A stretch of DNA of 64,000 bases, taken from assembly GCA_964202895.1 (NCBI GenBank), contig CAXNJM010000001.1, positions 248,001 through 312,000 of the forward strand. Direction: 5' to 3'. Below the pieces are notes generated by a model. It saw only the letters and a program-made list of their open reading frames with translations, was not told the origin of the DNA and ran no database searches. Both the position numbers and the translations under genes were made by a program. This DNA is from JAJTDS01 sp964202895 (GTDB lineage: Bacteria; Pseudomonadota; Alphaproteobacteria; Rickettsiales; UBA1997). Shown piece after piece: positions 22,880-31,312 of the stretch. The first letter of the stretch is position 1, and each line of letters opens with the position of its first letter.

Positions 22880-23803
22880 TTAAGAAATCATTGTTCCTAT
22901 TCCCATTTCGGTAAATAGCTCCATCAGGAGTATATTTTCAATGTTACCATTAAGAATGTGGGCACAGCTTACTCCCGCCTCAATTGCATTAAGACAAGTT
23001 TCAACTTTAGGAATCATTCCGCCAGTAATTTTACCTTGACTAATCATTTGTTTAGCAGTATTGGCATTGAGTTGACCAACTAACTCCCCGCTTGGCAATA
23101 AGACACCATTAACATCAGAAAGAATGATTAATTTTAGAGCCTGCAAAGAAGAGGCAATTGCACCGGCAAAGGTATCAGCATTGATATTAAAAGTTTCACC
23201 GTTATCTCCGACTCCAATAGGTGCAATAACAGGAACTATATCGGAATCTTCAAATAAACCCAAAACTTCAGAATCAACTCTATATGGCTCACCAACAAAA
23301 CCAAGATTTAGTATTTTTTCAATATTTGAATCTGGATCTTTTTTTGTTCTAGTTAGTTTTTTGGCCTTTACCAAATTGGCATCTTTTCCAGAAATACCAA
23401 TTGCCTTACCGCCGCAATTGGCAATTTCAGTTACTATCATTTTATTTATTGATCCAGAAAGAACCATCTCTACGATGCTTACTGTATCTGAATCTGTAAC
23501 TCTAAGACCATCAACAAAAGATGATTTCATATTAAGTTTTTCAAGCATAGCACCAATTTGGGGGCCACCACCATGAACCACAATTGGATTAATTCCAACC
23601 TGTTTTAGTAAAACTATATTTTTAGCAAAATTTTTAAGATTTTTATCTCCACCCATAGCACTACCACCAAACTTTATAACAAAGGTTTCTCCTGCAAAGC
23701 GACGCATATAAGGCAAAGCTTCGCATAATATATTGGCTTTTTTATTTAATTCTTCGTCGTTAATATTTGTTTGTATAGAAATGTTATCGCTTTTATCTGA
23801 CAT
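22880..23803 (-). CDS. argB: Acetylglutamate kinase
   Basis: Phosphorylates N-acetyl-L-glutamate, the second step of arginine synthesis. The 307 residues show the amino acid kinase fold with FVIKFGGSAMG near residue 42, VVHGGGPQIGAML for substrate binding, GLRVTDSDT, and GGMIPKVETCLNAIEAGV near the end. The N terminus with KANILCEALPYMRRFAGE is typical of the alphaproteobacterial enzyme. It heads the run argB, gamma carbonic anhydrase, carD, lolD with gaps of 2-11 bases, so a promoter is expected in the 100 bases before it. No other arg gene is in the window. Confidence 0.97.
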   Translation of the reverse strand: MSDKSDNISIQTNINDEELNKKANILCEALPYMRRFAGETFVIKFGGSAMGGDKNLKNFAKNIVLLKQVGINPIVVHGGGPQIGAMLEKLNMKSSFVDGLRVTDSDTVSIVEMVLSGSINKMIVTEIANCGGKAIGISGKDANLVKAKKLTRTKKDPDSNIEKILNLGFVGEPYRVDSEVLGLFEDSDIVPVIAPIGVGDNGETFNINADTFAGAIASSLQALKLIILSDVNGVLLPSGELVGQLNANTAKQMISQGKITGGMIPKVETCLNAIEAGVSCAHILNGNIENILLMELFTEMGIGTMIS

Positions 23804-23903
23804 AATAAACCCTTAATTTTGTTGGTTGAATCTCTATTTTAACTGTAAATGTTAAATTATAAATTAGAAAATTGTTAGAAAGTTGATTGCAAAAAATATA
23901 AAT

Positions 23904-24584
23904 TTAAAATTTTATATCAAGAAAATCTTTTAAAAAACTACCGTAATTTGCAAAAACTTTTTGATTACTAAAATTGCTAATTATATCAATAAATTCTAAA
24001 TCTTCGATTCCAGAATTGCAATCAATCATTGGAGAATTATTTAAAATTACTCCAGCAATTTTAATGTTGTAAAAATCAATTGCTTTTAAAGCGGTCAAAG
24101 TATGGCTAATTGAGCCTAAATAATTGCTGGTTATTAAGATAATCGGAATTTTTAAAGCTTTCGCTAAATCCAAAAAATTTTTATCTTCATTGATTGGGGT
24201 CATTACACCTCCGGCACCTTCAATTAGCAATATTTGATTGTTAATTTCCGATTGAGTAATTTTGCTTTGACAGAAAATAACTAAATCATTAAAAACAATT
24301 TTAGAATTATTTTTTTTTGCAGCAATATTTGGGGATACAGCCTCGGCAAAATGATACGGTGTAATATTTTCAATATTTTCGCGACTAACTTCAAAACCCA
24401 AAGATTCTAATATTTTTGCACTATCACTATTTTTATCTTCAAATAAAAAACCGCTCGCAATCGGCTTTATTGCATTAATTGCGATATTTTTAGAAATAAT
24501 CTCTTTTGTAATTTGTTGAATAATATGTGTTTTACCTATATCCGTACCAATTGCAAAAACAAAATAGGCTTTTTTATTAAACAT
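23904..24584 (-). CDS. bioD: Dethiobiotin synthetase
   Basis: Closes the ureido ring of dethiobiotin from diaminopelargonic acid with CO2 and ATP. The 226 residues have the P-loop FAIGTDIGKTHI near residue 11, a conserved Lys/Pro-containing NAIKPIASGF, the second acidic motif LLIEGAGGVMTPI, and the nucleotide-recognition region AGVILNNSP. It is the last gene of the run dnaN-recF-thiE-amidase-bioD. bioA, acting one step earlier, lies 8 kb away at 31309, so the biotin genes are not clustered. bioB, bioF and the early genes are not seen here. Confidence 0.93.
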   Translation of the reverse strand: MFNKKAYFVFAIGTDIGKTHIIQQITKEIISKNIAINAIKPIASGFLFEDKNSDSAKILESLGFEVSRENIENITPYHFAEAVSPNIAAKKNNSKIVFNDLVIFCQSKITQSEINNQILLIEGAGGVMTPINEDKNFLDLAKALKIPIILITSNYLGSISHTLTALKAIDFYNIKIAGVILNNSPMIDCNSGIEDLEFIDIISNFSNQKVFANYGSFLKDFLDIKF

Positions 24585-24587
24585 AAA

Positions 24588-25418
24588 TTAATTATTGCAA
24601 CATAATTGATTGTAAATATCTTCTAAAATTAATTGAGAGCTGTAATACCAGTATCCTGAAGCATTTTGATTTTCAATCAAAAACTTACTTATGTTAAATC
24701 TACGATTAAAAACTATTGATAAATTAAGCATTTCTTCATCAAAAACATTATTAAAATTTGTTACTAAATAGCCAATTTGATGTAATTTTATTTTTATATC
24801 AACAAGATCTGCCTTTTTAATATCATTATTTTTGCCTTTAACGGTGCTATCTAAAGCAAAAAAAACTATATCTGGTTGTTTTTTTAAATATTCTGCTATG
24901 TATTTTATGGTTGCATTACTTTGATAAAAAGACAAATTATTGTTTTTTAGAAAATTCCAAACAAATAATTGCGATGGATCTTGTTTTCGGTTTAAAAACT
25001 TAGTTTCTTTATGGTATGCAACATCAGAATGACCAACAATATTTCGATTTAAAATATTATATTTACTTTTTAAATCTTTTATTAGCCATATTAAAGACTT
25101 CATTTGCCTTCTGCTGAAATTCTTTTTAAATGGCGACGGATTAACTAATTCAATGCCGATTGAAGATTGATTAAGACCATCACAGCCATTCCAGTAACTA
25201 ATACCAGAATGATAAGCAATGTTGCAATCATCAACCAATTGGAATATATCTCCCGAGTAATCAATTAAATAATGGGCACTAACTTGATGTTCTTTTAATA
25301 AATTTAATGCTATCTCAAAATTTTTTGCTTCAATATGATGAAGCACTAAATTGGTAATTTCTCTTTTATTTGTTTTGGTAAAAAAATCATCAAATTTTTT
25401 TGTAAAATCAATTCTCAT
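24588..25418 (-). CDS. N-acetylmuramoyl-L-alanine amidase (Amidase_2, AmpD/AmiD type)
   Basis: 276 residues. The zinc amidase domain covers about 20-160: LVLHHIEA supplies the first His, SAHYLIDYSGDIFQLV the conserved centre, NQSSIGIELVNP the catalytic-area Glu, and VGHSDVAYHKETKF with KQDPSQLF the further His and Asp ligands. The C-terminal 110 residues resemble the peptidoglycan-binding helical extension seen in AmiD-like amidases. No signal peptide is visible, so it is probably a cytoplasmic recycling enzyme of AmpD type, although some rickettsial relatives act on the envelope. nagZ, the partner recycling enzyme, is at 30353. It overlaps nothing and is 2-3 bases from both neighbours. Confidence 0.9.
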   Translation of the reverse strand: MRIDFTKKFDDFFTKTNKREITNLVLHHIEAKNFEIALNLLKEHQVSAHYLIDYSGDIFQLVDDCNIAYHSGISYWNGCDGLNQSSIGIELVNPSPFKKNFSRRQMKSLIWLIKDLKSKYNILNRNIVGHSDVAYHKETKFLNRKQDPSQLFVWNFLKNNNLSFYQSNATIKYIAEYLKKQPDIVFFALDSTVKGKNNDIKKADLVDIKIKLHQIGYLVTNFNNVFDEEMLNLSIVFNRRFNISKFLIENQNASGYWYYSSQLILEDIYNQLCCNN

Positions 25419-25420
25419 AT

Positions 25421-26062
25421 TTAAGAAGATTTAAGATTAAATTCCAGCTCTTCTAATGCTTTTTTTACACCAGAAGAATGTTCCCAAACAAAGGAGATAA
25501 CAGCTATCAAATCAATATTATTTTTTGCAAAAATTCCACAATTATTAGCATTAATACCACCAATTGCAACTACTGGTAAATTAAGAATTTCTGAAGCCCA
25601 ATTAATAATTGAAATATCTGGCTTACCTTTAGATATTTTGGTTTTGCTTTCAAAAAAAGCTCCAAATGATAAATAATCAAAACCCATTTCTGCAGATTCC
25701 ATTGCTAAATGTTTTGAATCATAGCAACTAGAACCCATCAAGAAATTTTTTGGGAAATTTTTTGGGAAATTTTTTGGCTTGTTTTTGATGATATTTTTAT
25801 TGATATCGTCAGCTCCAAGATGCACTCCGTCGCAACCTAAATTTAAAGCAAGCTCAAAATTATCATTTAATATGAATAAACAATTATTATCGCGACAAAT
25901 TTTTATTAATTCTTTTGTATAAACTTCTATATCTTTATCGCTATAATCTTTCAATCGCAACTGAAATATTGGCACCAACTTGGTTTGAAGGGCTTTATTT
26001 AACTGAGTAGAAAAACTTTTAAGATCAATTTTAGGGGGGCTAATGAGATATATTTTAGTCAT
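25421..26062 (-). CDS. thiE: Thiamine-phosphate synthase (ThiE/TenI family)
   Basis: 213 residues of the TIM-barrel ThiE family: IFQLRLKDYSDK near the start, FILNDNFELALNLGCDGVHLG for the phosphate and pyrophosphate site, LMGSSCYDS, FDYLSFGAFFESKTK, and PVVAIGGI near the end. ThiE joins the thiazole and pyrimidine halves of thiamine; TenI homologues instead isomerise the thiazole, and without neighbours the two are hard to separate. The motif GVHLGADD favours ThiE. Residues near 97-107 hold an unusual KNFPKNFPKNF repeat encoded by a 12-bp tandem repeat. No other thi genes are present. It lies between recF and the amidase gene in one tight run. Confidence 0.82.
   Translation of the reverse strand: MTKIYLISPPKIDLKSFSTQLNKALQTKLVPIFQLRLKDYSDKDIEVYTKELIKICRDNNCLFILNDNFELALNLGCDGVHLGADDINKNIIKNKPKNFPKNFPKNFLMGSSCYDSKHLAMESAEMGFDYLSFGAFFESKTKISKGKPDISIINWASEILNLPVVAIGGINANNCGIFAKNNIDLIAVISFVWEHSSGVKKALEELEFNLKSS
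25743..25777 (-). repeat. 12-bp tandem repeat inside thiE
   Basis: The plus strand reads AAATTTTTTGGG nearly three times (25743-25754, 25755-25766, 25767-25777). It encodes KNFP repeats in a loop ahead of the conserved GSSC motif. Units are a multiple of three, so copy-number change keeps the frame. Confidence 0.85.
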
Positions 26063-26073
26063 AAACTTATTTT

Positions 26074-27261
26074 TTAATTCCGAGAATTTAATTTTATTGC
26101 CAGTAAATTGTCAGTAAATTGATTTGGAATCATATTTATACTAGTTGCACTAAAAAAACTTTGCAACTTAGAATCGTGTATTTCATGAAATAAATCAATT
26201 TTTCTTTTTTCGTCAAGATGTGAAACAACTTCATCAAAAACTAAAATTGTAGGATTATTTTTATAAAGACTAGAAATTTTTGCTCTAGCCAAAGTAATCG
26301 ATATCATCATTGCTTTTTGTTCTCCGGTTGAACATTTTGTTGCCTCGATGTTTTTTTCCCGCAATATTGCCATAAAATCACTTCGATGAACTCCGAAATT
26401 AGTTTTAAAATTTAATGTGTCAATTTGACGATTATTTTCTAATTTCTCTTTGTAATTAGCCTCAAGGACAACTGAATTTTTTTGATTTAAAATATCCTGC
26501 TCAACATCACCAATTATTAGTAATTTTGGCTTAGGAAAATTTGAAATAAATCCATCTATTGCTTTATTAAAAAAATTAACCGCCTCAACCCTTGAAGATG
26601 ATATCACAACTCCTAACTCAACAATTTGATTCTCAATGATATCAAGCCATTTTTTTTGATTAGCAGAATTATTGGATTTTTGTAAAATTGAAATTCTTTC
26701 TTTGGTTAATTTTTGATAATTATTTAGTCTTTGCGAATGATTTATATCTATATCGGCAACTATTTTATCTAGATAAGACCTTCTTTCGCTTTTACCAAGG
26801 ATAAATAATTGCTCTAATTGAGGGGTTAAAAAAATTATATTTGGTAAATATCTTTTAAAATCAGAAAATTTTTTGACACTTAGCGATTCTTGATTAATAA
26901 AATTCTGCTTTTTATTGGCAAAATAATCAAAGCTAAATGCTATGGAGTCTATGTAATTATTATTGTGAAAAAGACTGTGAATTGATAATCTACCTCTATC
27001 TAAAACAGCAATTTTATCTTTAAATTCAAGAGAGGCTTTATCTGCAAGGTTATTATCAGAAGAAATACTGTTAATATTAACGATCTGATTGAGATCTGCA
27101 CCACGAATTGAATCAGACCTGCCAACCATTGTTATAGCTTCTAGAACAGAAGTTTTTCCAACTCCGTTATCACCGTAAATAAGGTTTAATTCTGAACCAA
27201 AAGTAAATTTAGAATTAGTAAAATTACGAAAATTATTTAGTTGAATCTGAGATATTTGCAC
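26074..27261 (-). CDS. recF: DNA replication and repair protein RecF
   Basis: SMC-like ATPase that helps RecOR load RecA at gaps. The 395 residues contain Walker A GDNGVGKT (30-37), the RecF-typical LNNFRNF start, FLTPQLEQLFILGKSERRSYLDK, the signature STGEQKAMMISITLARA, and Walker B ILVFDEVVSHLD. A Asn/Ser-rich insert near 65-75 is mildly unusual. It follows dnaN by 43 bases on the same strand, keeping the ancestral dnaN-recF order, but dnaA and gyrB are not adjacent. Confidence 0.95.
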   Translation of the reverse strand: MQISQIQLNNFRNFTNSKFTFGSELNLIYGDNGVGKTSVLEAITMVGRSDSIRGADLNQIVNINSISSDNNLADKASLEFKDKIAVLDRGRLSIHSLFHNNNYIDSIAFSFDYFANKKQNFINQESLSVKKFSDFKRYLPNIIFLTPQLEQLFILGKSERRSYLDKIVADIDINHSQRLNNYQKLTKERISILQKSNNSANQKKWLDIIENQIVELGVVISSSRVEAVNFFNKAIDGFISNFPKPKLLIIGDVEQDILNQKNSVVLEANYKEKLENNRQIDTLNFKTNFGVHRSDFMAILREKNIEATKCSTGEQKAMMISITLARAKISSLYKNNPTILVFDEVVSHLDEKRKIDLFHEIHDSKLQSFFSATSINMIPNQFTDNLLAIKLNSRN

Positions 27262-27304
27262 ATCTAAATAAAATTCTATCGATCATATATTCATTTACTG
27301 TCAA

Positions 27305-28444
27305 TTAGACGCGAATCGGCATTATTACAAATAAAGAAGAAAGCTCCTTTGCCTCAATGATAGCGGGAGACAATCCATCTTTAAAGCGAATCATTAACTC
27401 TTCTTTATCGATTTGATTAATTATATCAAGTAAATATCTAGCATTAAAGCCTGTTTCAATTGGTTCTCCAGAATATGATATGTCTATCTCCTCGTAAGCA
27501 AAGCCGGATTCATTTGAAGTGGCTTGTAAAACTAATTTGTTATTTTCAAAATTTAATTTAATTGAACGATGTTTATCAGTGGCAATTGTGGCAACTCTAT
27601 CAACCGAATCGAAAAGCGATTTTTTATTAACAATTACAATTTGATTGTTGTTTTTAGGAACCACCTTATCATAAGGCGGGAAATCGCCATCTATAAGCTT
27701 TGAAATAATTGTTGTGTCTCCGCAAATCAATTTTATTTTAATATCGGAAACTGAAATTATTACATTATCAACACCTTCAACTACCCTTCTAATTTCTGCA
27801 ACAGTTTTTTTAGGAATTATCACACCAAAAGGAATTTTACAATCAATTTCAAGAAAAGATAAAGATAAGCGGTGACCGTCGGTTGCAACAGTTCTTAACT
27901 CAAGAGATTTACCTTCAGCTTCATTGGCCTTTTCTGGATTATTAAATAATTGCAGATATATACCGTTTAAATGGTAACGAGTTTCATCATTTGAAATTGC
28001 AAAACGAGTTTTATCTATCATTCTTGCAAGACTTGAGCCGGCAATTGATATTTGTTCACCTAGCTCACCTTCTGATATATCTGGAAATTCGGTAGGATCT
28101 ATACAAGGAAGATTAAATTTAGACTTTCCATAACGAATTTGTAAAATATTTGGAGAATCTTGCATGATAACAATTTCAGTGTTTTCTGGCACCTTTCTTA
28201 CTATATCAAAAAACATTTGAGCGGATACAGTTGTGGAACCACTTCTTACAATATCAGCCTTAAATTTTGAGGTTATAAGAACATCCATATCAGTTGCAGA
28301 AAGCGATACCACAGGTTCTGTTATTTGATTATTGACATCAATTCTTATATTTTGCAGAACAGGAATGGTGTTTTTCTTTTCGACAGCACCATTGACATTT
28401 GATATTGCTTTAAGCAATGTGTTTTTTGAAACTTCAAATTGCAT
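27305..28444 (-). CDS. dnaN: DNA polymerase III subunit beta (sliding clamp)
   Basis: Ring-shaped clamp that tethers DNA polymerase to the template. The 379 residues match DnaN from MQFEVSKNTLLKAISNVNGAV to the C-terminal SSLFVIMPIRV, with the central conserved TRFAISNDETRYHLNGIYLQ and RTVATDGHRLSL. The MPIRV end corresponds to the normal MPMR(L/V) of the peptide-binding pocket. It heads the run dnaN-recF-thiE-amidase-bioD. The 244-base gap to the divergent thyX contains a nested palindrome at 28498-28545. I see no clear DnaA boxes, so this does not look like the origin. Confidence 0.97.
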   Translation of the reverse strand: MQFEVSKNTLLKAISNVNGAVEKKNTIPVLQNIRIDVNNQITEPVVSLSATDMDVLITSKFKADIVRSGSTTVSAQMFFDIVRKVPENTEIVIMQDSPNILQIRYGKSKFNLPCIDPTEFPDISEGELGEQISIAGSSLARMIDKTRFAISNDETRYHLNGIYLQLFNNPEKANEAEGKSLELRTVATDGHRLSLSFLEIDCKIPFGVIIPKKTVAEIRRVVEGVDNVIISVSDIKIKLICGDTTIISKLIDGDFPPYDKVVPKNNNQIVIVNKKSLFDSVDRVATIATDKHRSIKLNFENNKLVLQATSNESGFAYEEIDISYSGEPIETGFNARYLLDIINQIDKEELMIRFKDGLSPAIIEAKELSSLFVIMPIRV

Positions 28445-28497
28445 ATTTAATAAGGTATTTTAAGTGAAATCTTTTAGTAATAGAAAATGTTTGCAAA

Positions 28498-28545
28498 ATA
28501 ACCAACATATCAAAAAATTTTATATGTTATGTAAATTTTGGTTAT
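28498..28545. promoter_or_regulatory. Nested palindrome between divergent dnaN and thyX
   Basis: Outer arms ATAACCAA (28498-28505) and TTGGTTAT (28538-28545) are exact inverted repeats; inside them AACATAT (28504-28510) pairs with ATATGTT (28522-28528). The site lies 54 bases before dnaN and 143 bases before thyX. It may be an operator serving both genes or a cruciform; no known factor is recognised. Confidence 0.35.
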
Positions 28546-28688
28546 ATATGATTTACAAGTAAACTAAAATGTTAAAATTATTTTGCAATTAGATAATTTA
28601 AATTGCAACTAAAAAAAATCTGTTAAAATAATTTTTTTAAAATAGATTTGCAAATAGCTTATAAATTAATCTTTAAAATCAACTAAAA

Positions 28689-29630
28689 ATGGCACTTAAT
28701 CAACAGCAATTACTAGAAATAGAAGAGCTAACAAAACAAAACAATCAAACTAAACGACCAGTTTCTTCGGAATTAGAAGAAATATTATATCAGCCATTTT
28801 ATGCTTTGGATCACGGATTCATCAGGGTGATTGATTATATGGGCAACGATAATGCAATAGTACAATCAGCAAGGGTTTCTTACGGCTCAGGAACAAAAAA
28901 AATAAATGCCGATAAAAGCTTAATAAACTATCTGATGGCTCATCGACACACAACACCATTTGAAATGTGCGAAATTAAATTTCATATAAAGTTACCAATC
29001 TTTATTGCTAGGCAATGGATAAGACATCGCACCGCCTCAGTAAATGAATATTCTGCTCGCTATTCAATTATGGAAGATGAATTTTACTTACCTCAACCAC
29101 AAAATTTATCATCTCAATCAAAAATTAATCATCAAGGAAGAGATGAAAACAAAGTTTTAAGCTATGAAGAACAAAAAAGAATATTAGAAATTTTGAAAAA
29201 TGATGCCAATAATAACTATAAAAATTATCTTGAAATGATAAATCAAGATCAAAATGGCAATGTTATCGATGAAAATAAAGAAGGTTTAGCTAGAGAATTA
29301 GCCAGAATGAATCTTACAATCAACTGCTATACTCAATGGTACTGGAAAATAGATCTTCACAACCTCTTGCATTTCTTGCATCTTAGGGCGGATAAACATG
29401 CTCAATATGAAATTAGAATATATGCCGAAATAATGTTGGATATAGTTAAAAAATGGGTTCCTCATTGCTTTGAAGCTTTTATTCGCAACCGTAAGAATGC
29501 TAAAGAATTTTCAGAGCCTGCACTAAATGCAATAAAAAAGATGGTAAAAGGTGAAGATATAAAGCAAGAAAATAGTGATTTAAGCATTAGAGAATGGAAT
29601 GAATTAAAAGAAATTTTAGAAATAAAATAA
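28689..29630 (+). CDS. thyX: Flavin-dependent thymidylate synthase
   Basis: Makes dTMP from dUMP with FAD and methylenetetrahydrofolate. The 313 residues contain the ThyX signature RHRTASVNEYSARYS near residue 115 and the downstream ELARMNLTINCYTQWYWKIDLHNLLHFL region (quoted in parts: CYTQWYWKID, LHNLLHFLHLR) with RADKHAQYEIR. The length is typical of the alphaproteobacterial form. ThyX replaces ThyA in Rickettsiales. The VanX-like gene starts immediately after its stop, so the two share a transcript, although no metabolic link is obvious. Confidence 0.97.
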   Translation: MALNQQQLLEIEELTKQNNQTKRPVSSELEEILYQPFYALDHGFIRVIDYMGNDNAIVQSARVSYGSGTKKINADKSLINYLMAHRHTTPFEMCEIKFHIKLPIFIARQWIRHRTASVNEYSARYSIMEDEFYLPQPQNLSSQSKINHQGRDENKVLSYEEQKRILEILKNDANNNYKNYLEMINQDQNGNVIDENKEGLARELARMNLTINCYTQWYWKIDLHNLLHFLHLRADKHAQYEIRIYAEIMLDIVKKWVPHCFEAFIRNRKNAKEFSEPALNAIKKMVKGEDIKQENSDLSIREWNELKEILEIK

Positions 29631-30200
29631 ATGAACCAATTAATTGATATAAAAAGTCAAAATCTTGACATTATATTTGATATAAGATATGCCAGTGCAA
29701 ACAATGTTTGCAACATAAAGCTATATAACCAACCATTTTGTTATCTACATCAAGATTGTTTTGAGAAATTAAAAATAGCCATTAAAATAGCACAAGAACT
29801 AGATTTAAAAATAAAAATATTTGACTCTTATCGTCCAGTCGAAGTTCAGCAATTTATGTATAATAAATTTATTGATAAAGAAGGGTTTATTTCTAACCCG
29901 CAAGGCGGTGTAATTCCTCATTGTCGAGGTGTTGCAATAGACCTAACATTAACAGAAAATAATGAAAAAGAGTTGGAAATGGGTAGTGATTTTGACGAAT
30001 TTTCAGATTTAGCCTTCCATAGTTGCGATAAAATTTCAAAAGAAGCAAGAAAAAATCGCTTAATTCTTCTTGGGATTATGACAAATGCTGGTTTTGATTT
30101 TTATCAACAAGAATGGTGGCATTATCAATTATTTAATTCTCGTCAATATCCAATCATTGAAGCAGATTCTAAAATGATACCAAATCTCAACTTTAAATAA
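29631..30200 (+). CDS. ddpX: D-alanyl-D-alanine dipeptidase (VanX/DdpX family)
   Basis: 189 residues of the M15D zinc dipeptidase family. The metal site is visible: PHCRGVAIDLTL provides His and Asp, and the late EWWHYQL provides the catalytic Glu and third ligand His. FDSYRPVEVQQFM gives the family Arg. There is no signal peptide, so the enzyme is probably cytoplasmic and recycles D-Ala-D-Ala released from cell-wall turnover, rather than giving glycopeptide resistance (no vanA or vanH nearby). nagZ, convergent and 152 bases away, is also a wall-recycling gene. The start codon follows the thyX stop directly. Confidence 0.9.
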   Translation: MNQLIDIKSQNLDIIFDIRYASANNVCNIKLYNQPFCYLHQDCFEKLKIAIKIAQELDLKIKIFDSYRPVEVQQFMYNKFIDKEGFISNPQGGVIPHCRGVAIDLTLTENNEKELEMGSDFDEFSDLAFHSCDKISKEARKNRLILLGIMTNAGFDFYQQEWWHYQLFNSRQYPIIEADSKMIPNLNFK

Positions 30201-30246
30201 AATTATAACAAAATAGGTTTTTACAATAAAAATCTTTAAAAAATGA

Positions 30247-30276
30247 AGCTGTATATCCATATAGCTAAGTCTTTTT
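30247..30276 (+). terminator. Possible terminator after the VanX-like gene
   Basis: AGCTGTATAT and ATATAGCT form a short imperfect hairpin (30247-30266), followed after five bases by CTTTTT. It lies in the gap between convergent ddpX and nagZ, where a terminator is expected. Confidence 0.35.
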
Positions 30277-30306
30277 AGGGATTTTTAGCCAAAAATATGA
30301 AGTTAG

Positions 30307-30348
30307 AATTTTAATATTTTTCAAAACTTTAAAGATGGGATTTGGTAT
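30307..30348 (-). repeat. Dispersed intergenic repeat, copy 2
   Basis: The reverse complement begins ATACCAAATCC and matches 16800-16841 at 39 of 42 positions without gaps. It ends four bases before the nagZ stop codon. Confidence 0.75.
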
Positions 30349-30352
30349 GAGT

Positions 30353-31312
30353 CTAGTCTAAAAGCTTTATCTTTAAAGAATCGTCTATAATTGGTAGCTC
30401 TTGATTTATTGCCTGCATTTCATTTAAATTTCCGTTGCAATGCAAGATAATATCGCAACCTGCTTGTAATGCCATTTTAGTTCTTTCCGAAAAACTGCCT
30501 TTAAGAGCCTTCATTGATAAATCGTCAGTCATTAAAATATTTTTAAAGCCAATTTGATTTCTAATTAAATCAATAGCAACTCTAGAAATTGTCGCACAAT
30601 TAACTTTATCAATTGCAGTGTATAAAATATGAGCAGTCATGGCAAATTTTTGTTGTCTTAAAGCAACAAAAGGAGCAAAATCAATCTTTTGCAATTCCTC
30701 TAAACTAGCATTAACGATAGGAAGTTCATGATGACTATCTGACATGCCTCTGCCATGCCCTGGAATATGTTTAATTACAGGATAAACATTTTTTGATAAC
30801 AAAGCTTCGCAAACCTTTTGAGCTAAAGTAATAATTTGCAGAGGGTCTTCTCCAAGAGCTCTATCCCCAATTACTTGATGAGTAATATCGCAGGCCACAT
30901 CAAGCAGTGGAGCGCAATTAACATTGATGCCCATGTCAACCAAATCATCAGCAATTTTTTGAAAATTAGAAAAAATTTCATTCATTGCTAAAGTTGGATT
31001 ATTTTGATATAAATTTGCAAAATATGAACCGCTAGGATACTCAAACCAGTGCGGAGGTTGCATTCTGGAAACCCTTCCACCTTCTTGATCTATTAATATC
31101 AAAACCTCGCCTTCCATCAACTCCCTTAAATCGCTGGTAAGTTTTTTTAATTGTTGTGGACTATCAATATTTCTTGCAAATAAAATAAAGCCTAAAGCTC
31201 CGTTTTTACTAAAAAACATCCTTTCTTCTGCGGTAATAAATGTCGAAGAAATGCCATATATTACTGGCTTACAAGCCTTACGATTATTAGCGATTTCGTT
31301 TAAAATATTCAT
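30353..31312 (-). CDS. nagZ: Beta-N-acetylhexosaminidase NagZ
   Basis: Family GH3 enzyme that removes N-acetylglucosamine from anhydromuropeptides during peptidoglycan recycling in the cytoplasm. The 319 residues show LGFILFARNIDSPQQLKKL, LILIDQEGGRVSRM, and the NagZ signature KHIPGHGRGMSDSHHELP near 168-185, whose flexible loop carries the catalytic His/Asp pair, then the nucleophile region LMTDDLSMKAL. The start ATG overlaps the bioA stop (ATGA), indicating translational coupling to a gene of another pathway. Together with the amidase at 24588 and the VanX-like gene it forms a recycling set. Confidence 0.96.
   Translation of the reverse strand: MNILNEIANNRKACKPVIYGISSTFITAEERMFFSKNGALGFILFARNIDSPQQLKKLTSDLRELMEGEVLILIDQEGGRVSRMQPPHWFEYPSGSYFANLYQNNPTLAMNEIFSNFQKIADDLVDMGINVNCAPLLDVACDITHQVIGDRALGEDPLQIITLAQKVCEALLSKNVYPVIKHIPGHGRGMSDSHHELPIVNASLEELQKIDFAPFVALRQQKFAMTAHILYTAIDKVNCATISRVAIDLIRNQIGFKNILMTDDLSMKALKGSFSERTKMALQAGCDIILHCNGNLNEMQAINQELPIIDDSLKIKLLD

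Noticed and set aside
23124..23576. 150-codon plus-strand frame opposite argB
   Set aside because: Antisense shadow of argB with Pro/Ser-rich text and no domain.
28445..28688. Replication origin near dnaN and recF
   Set aside because: No DnaA boxes of the TTATNCACA type were seen, and dnaA, gyrB and parAB are absent from the neighbourhood.
29631..30200. Glycopeptide resistance gene vanX
   Set aside because: No vanH/vanA/vanRS neighbours, and the wall-recycling context favours a housekeeping D-Ala-D-Ala dipeptidase.
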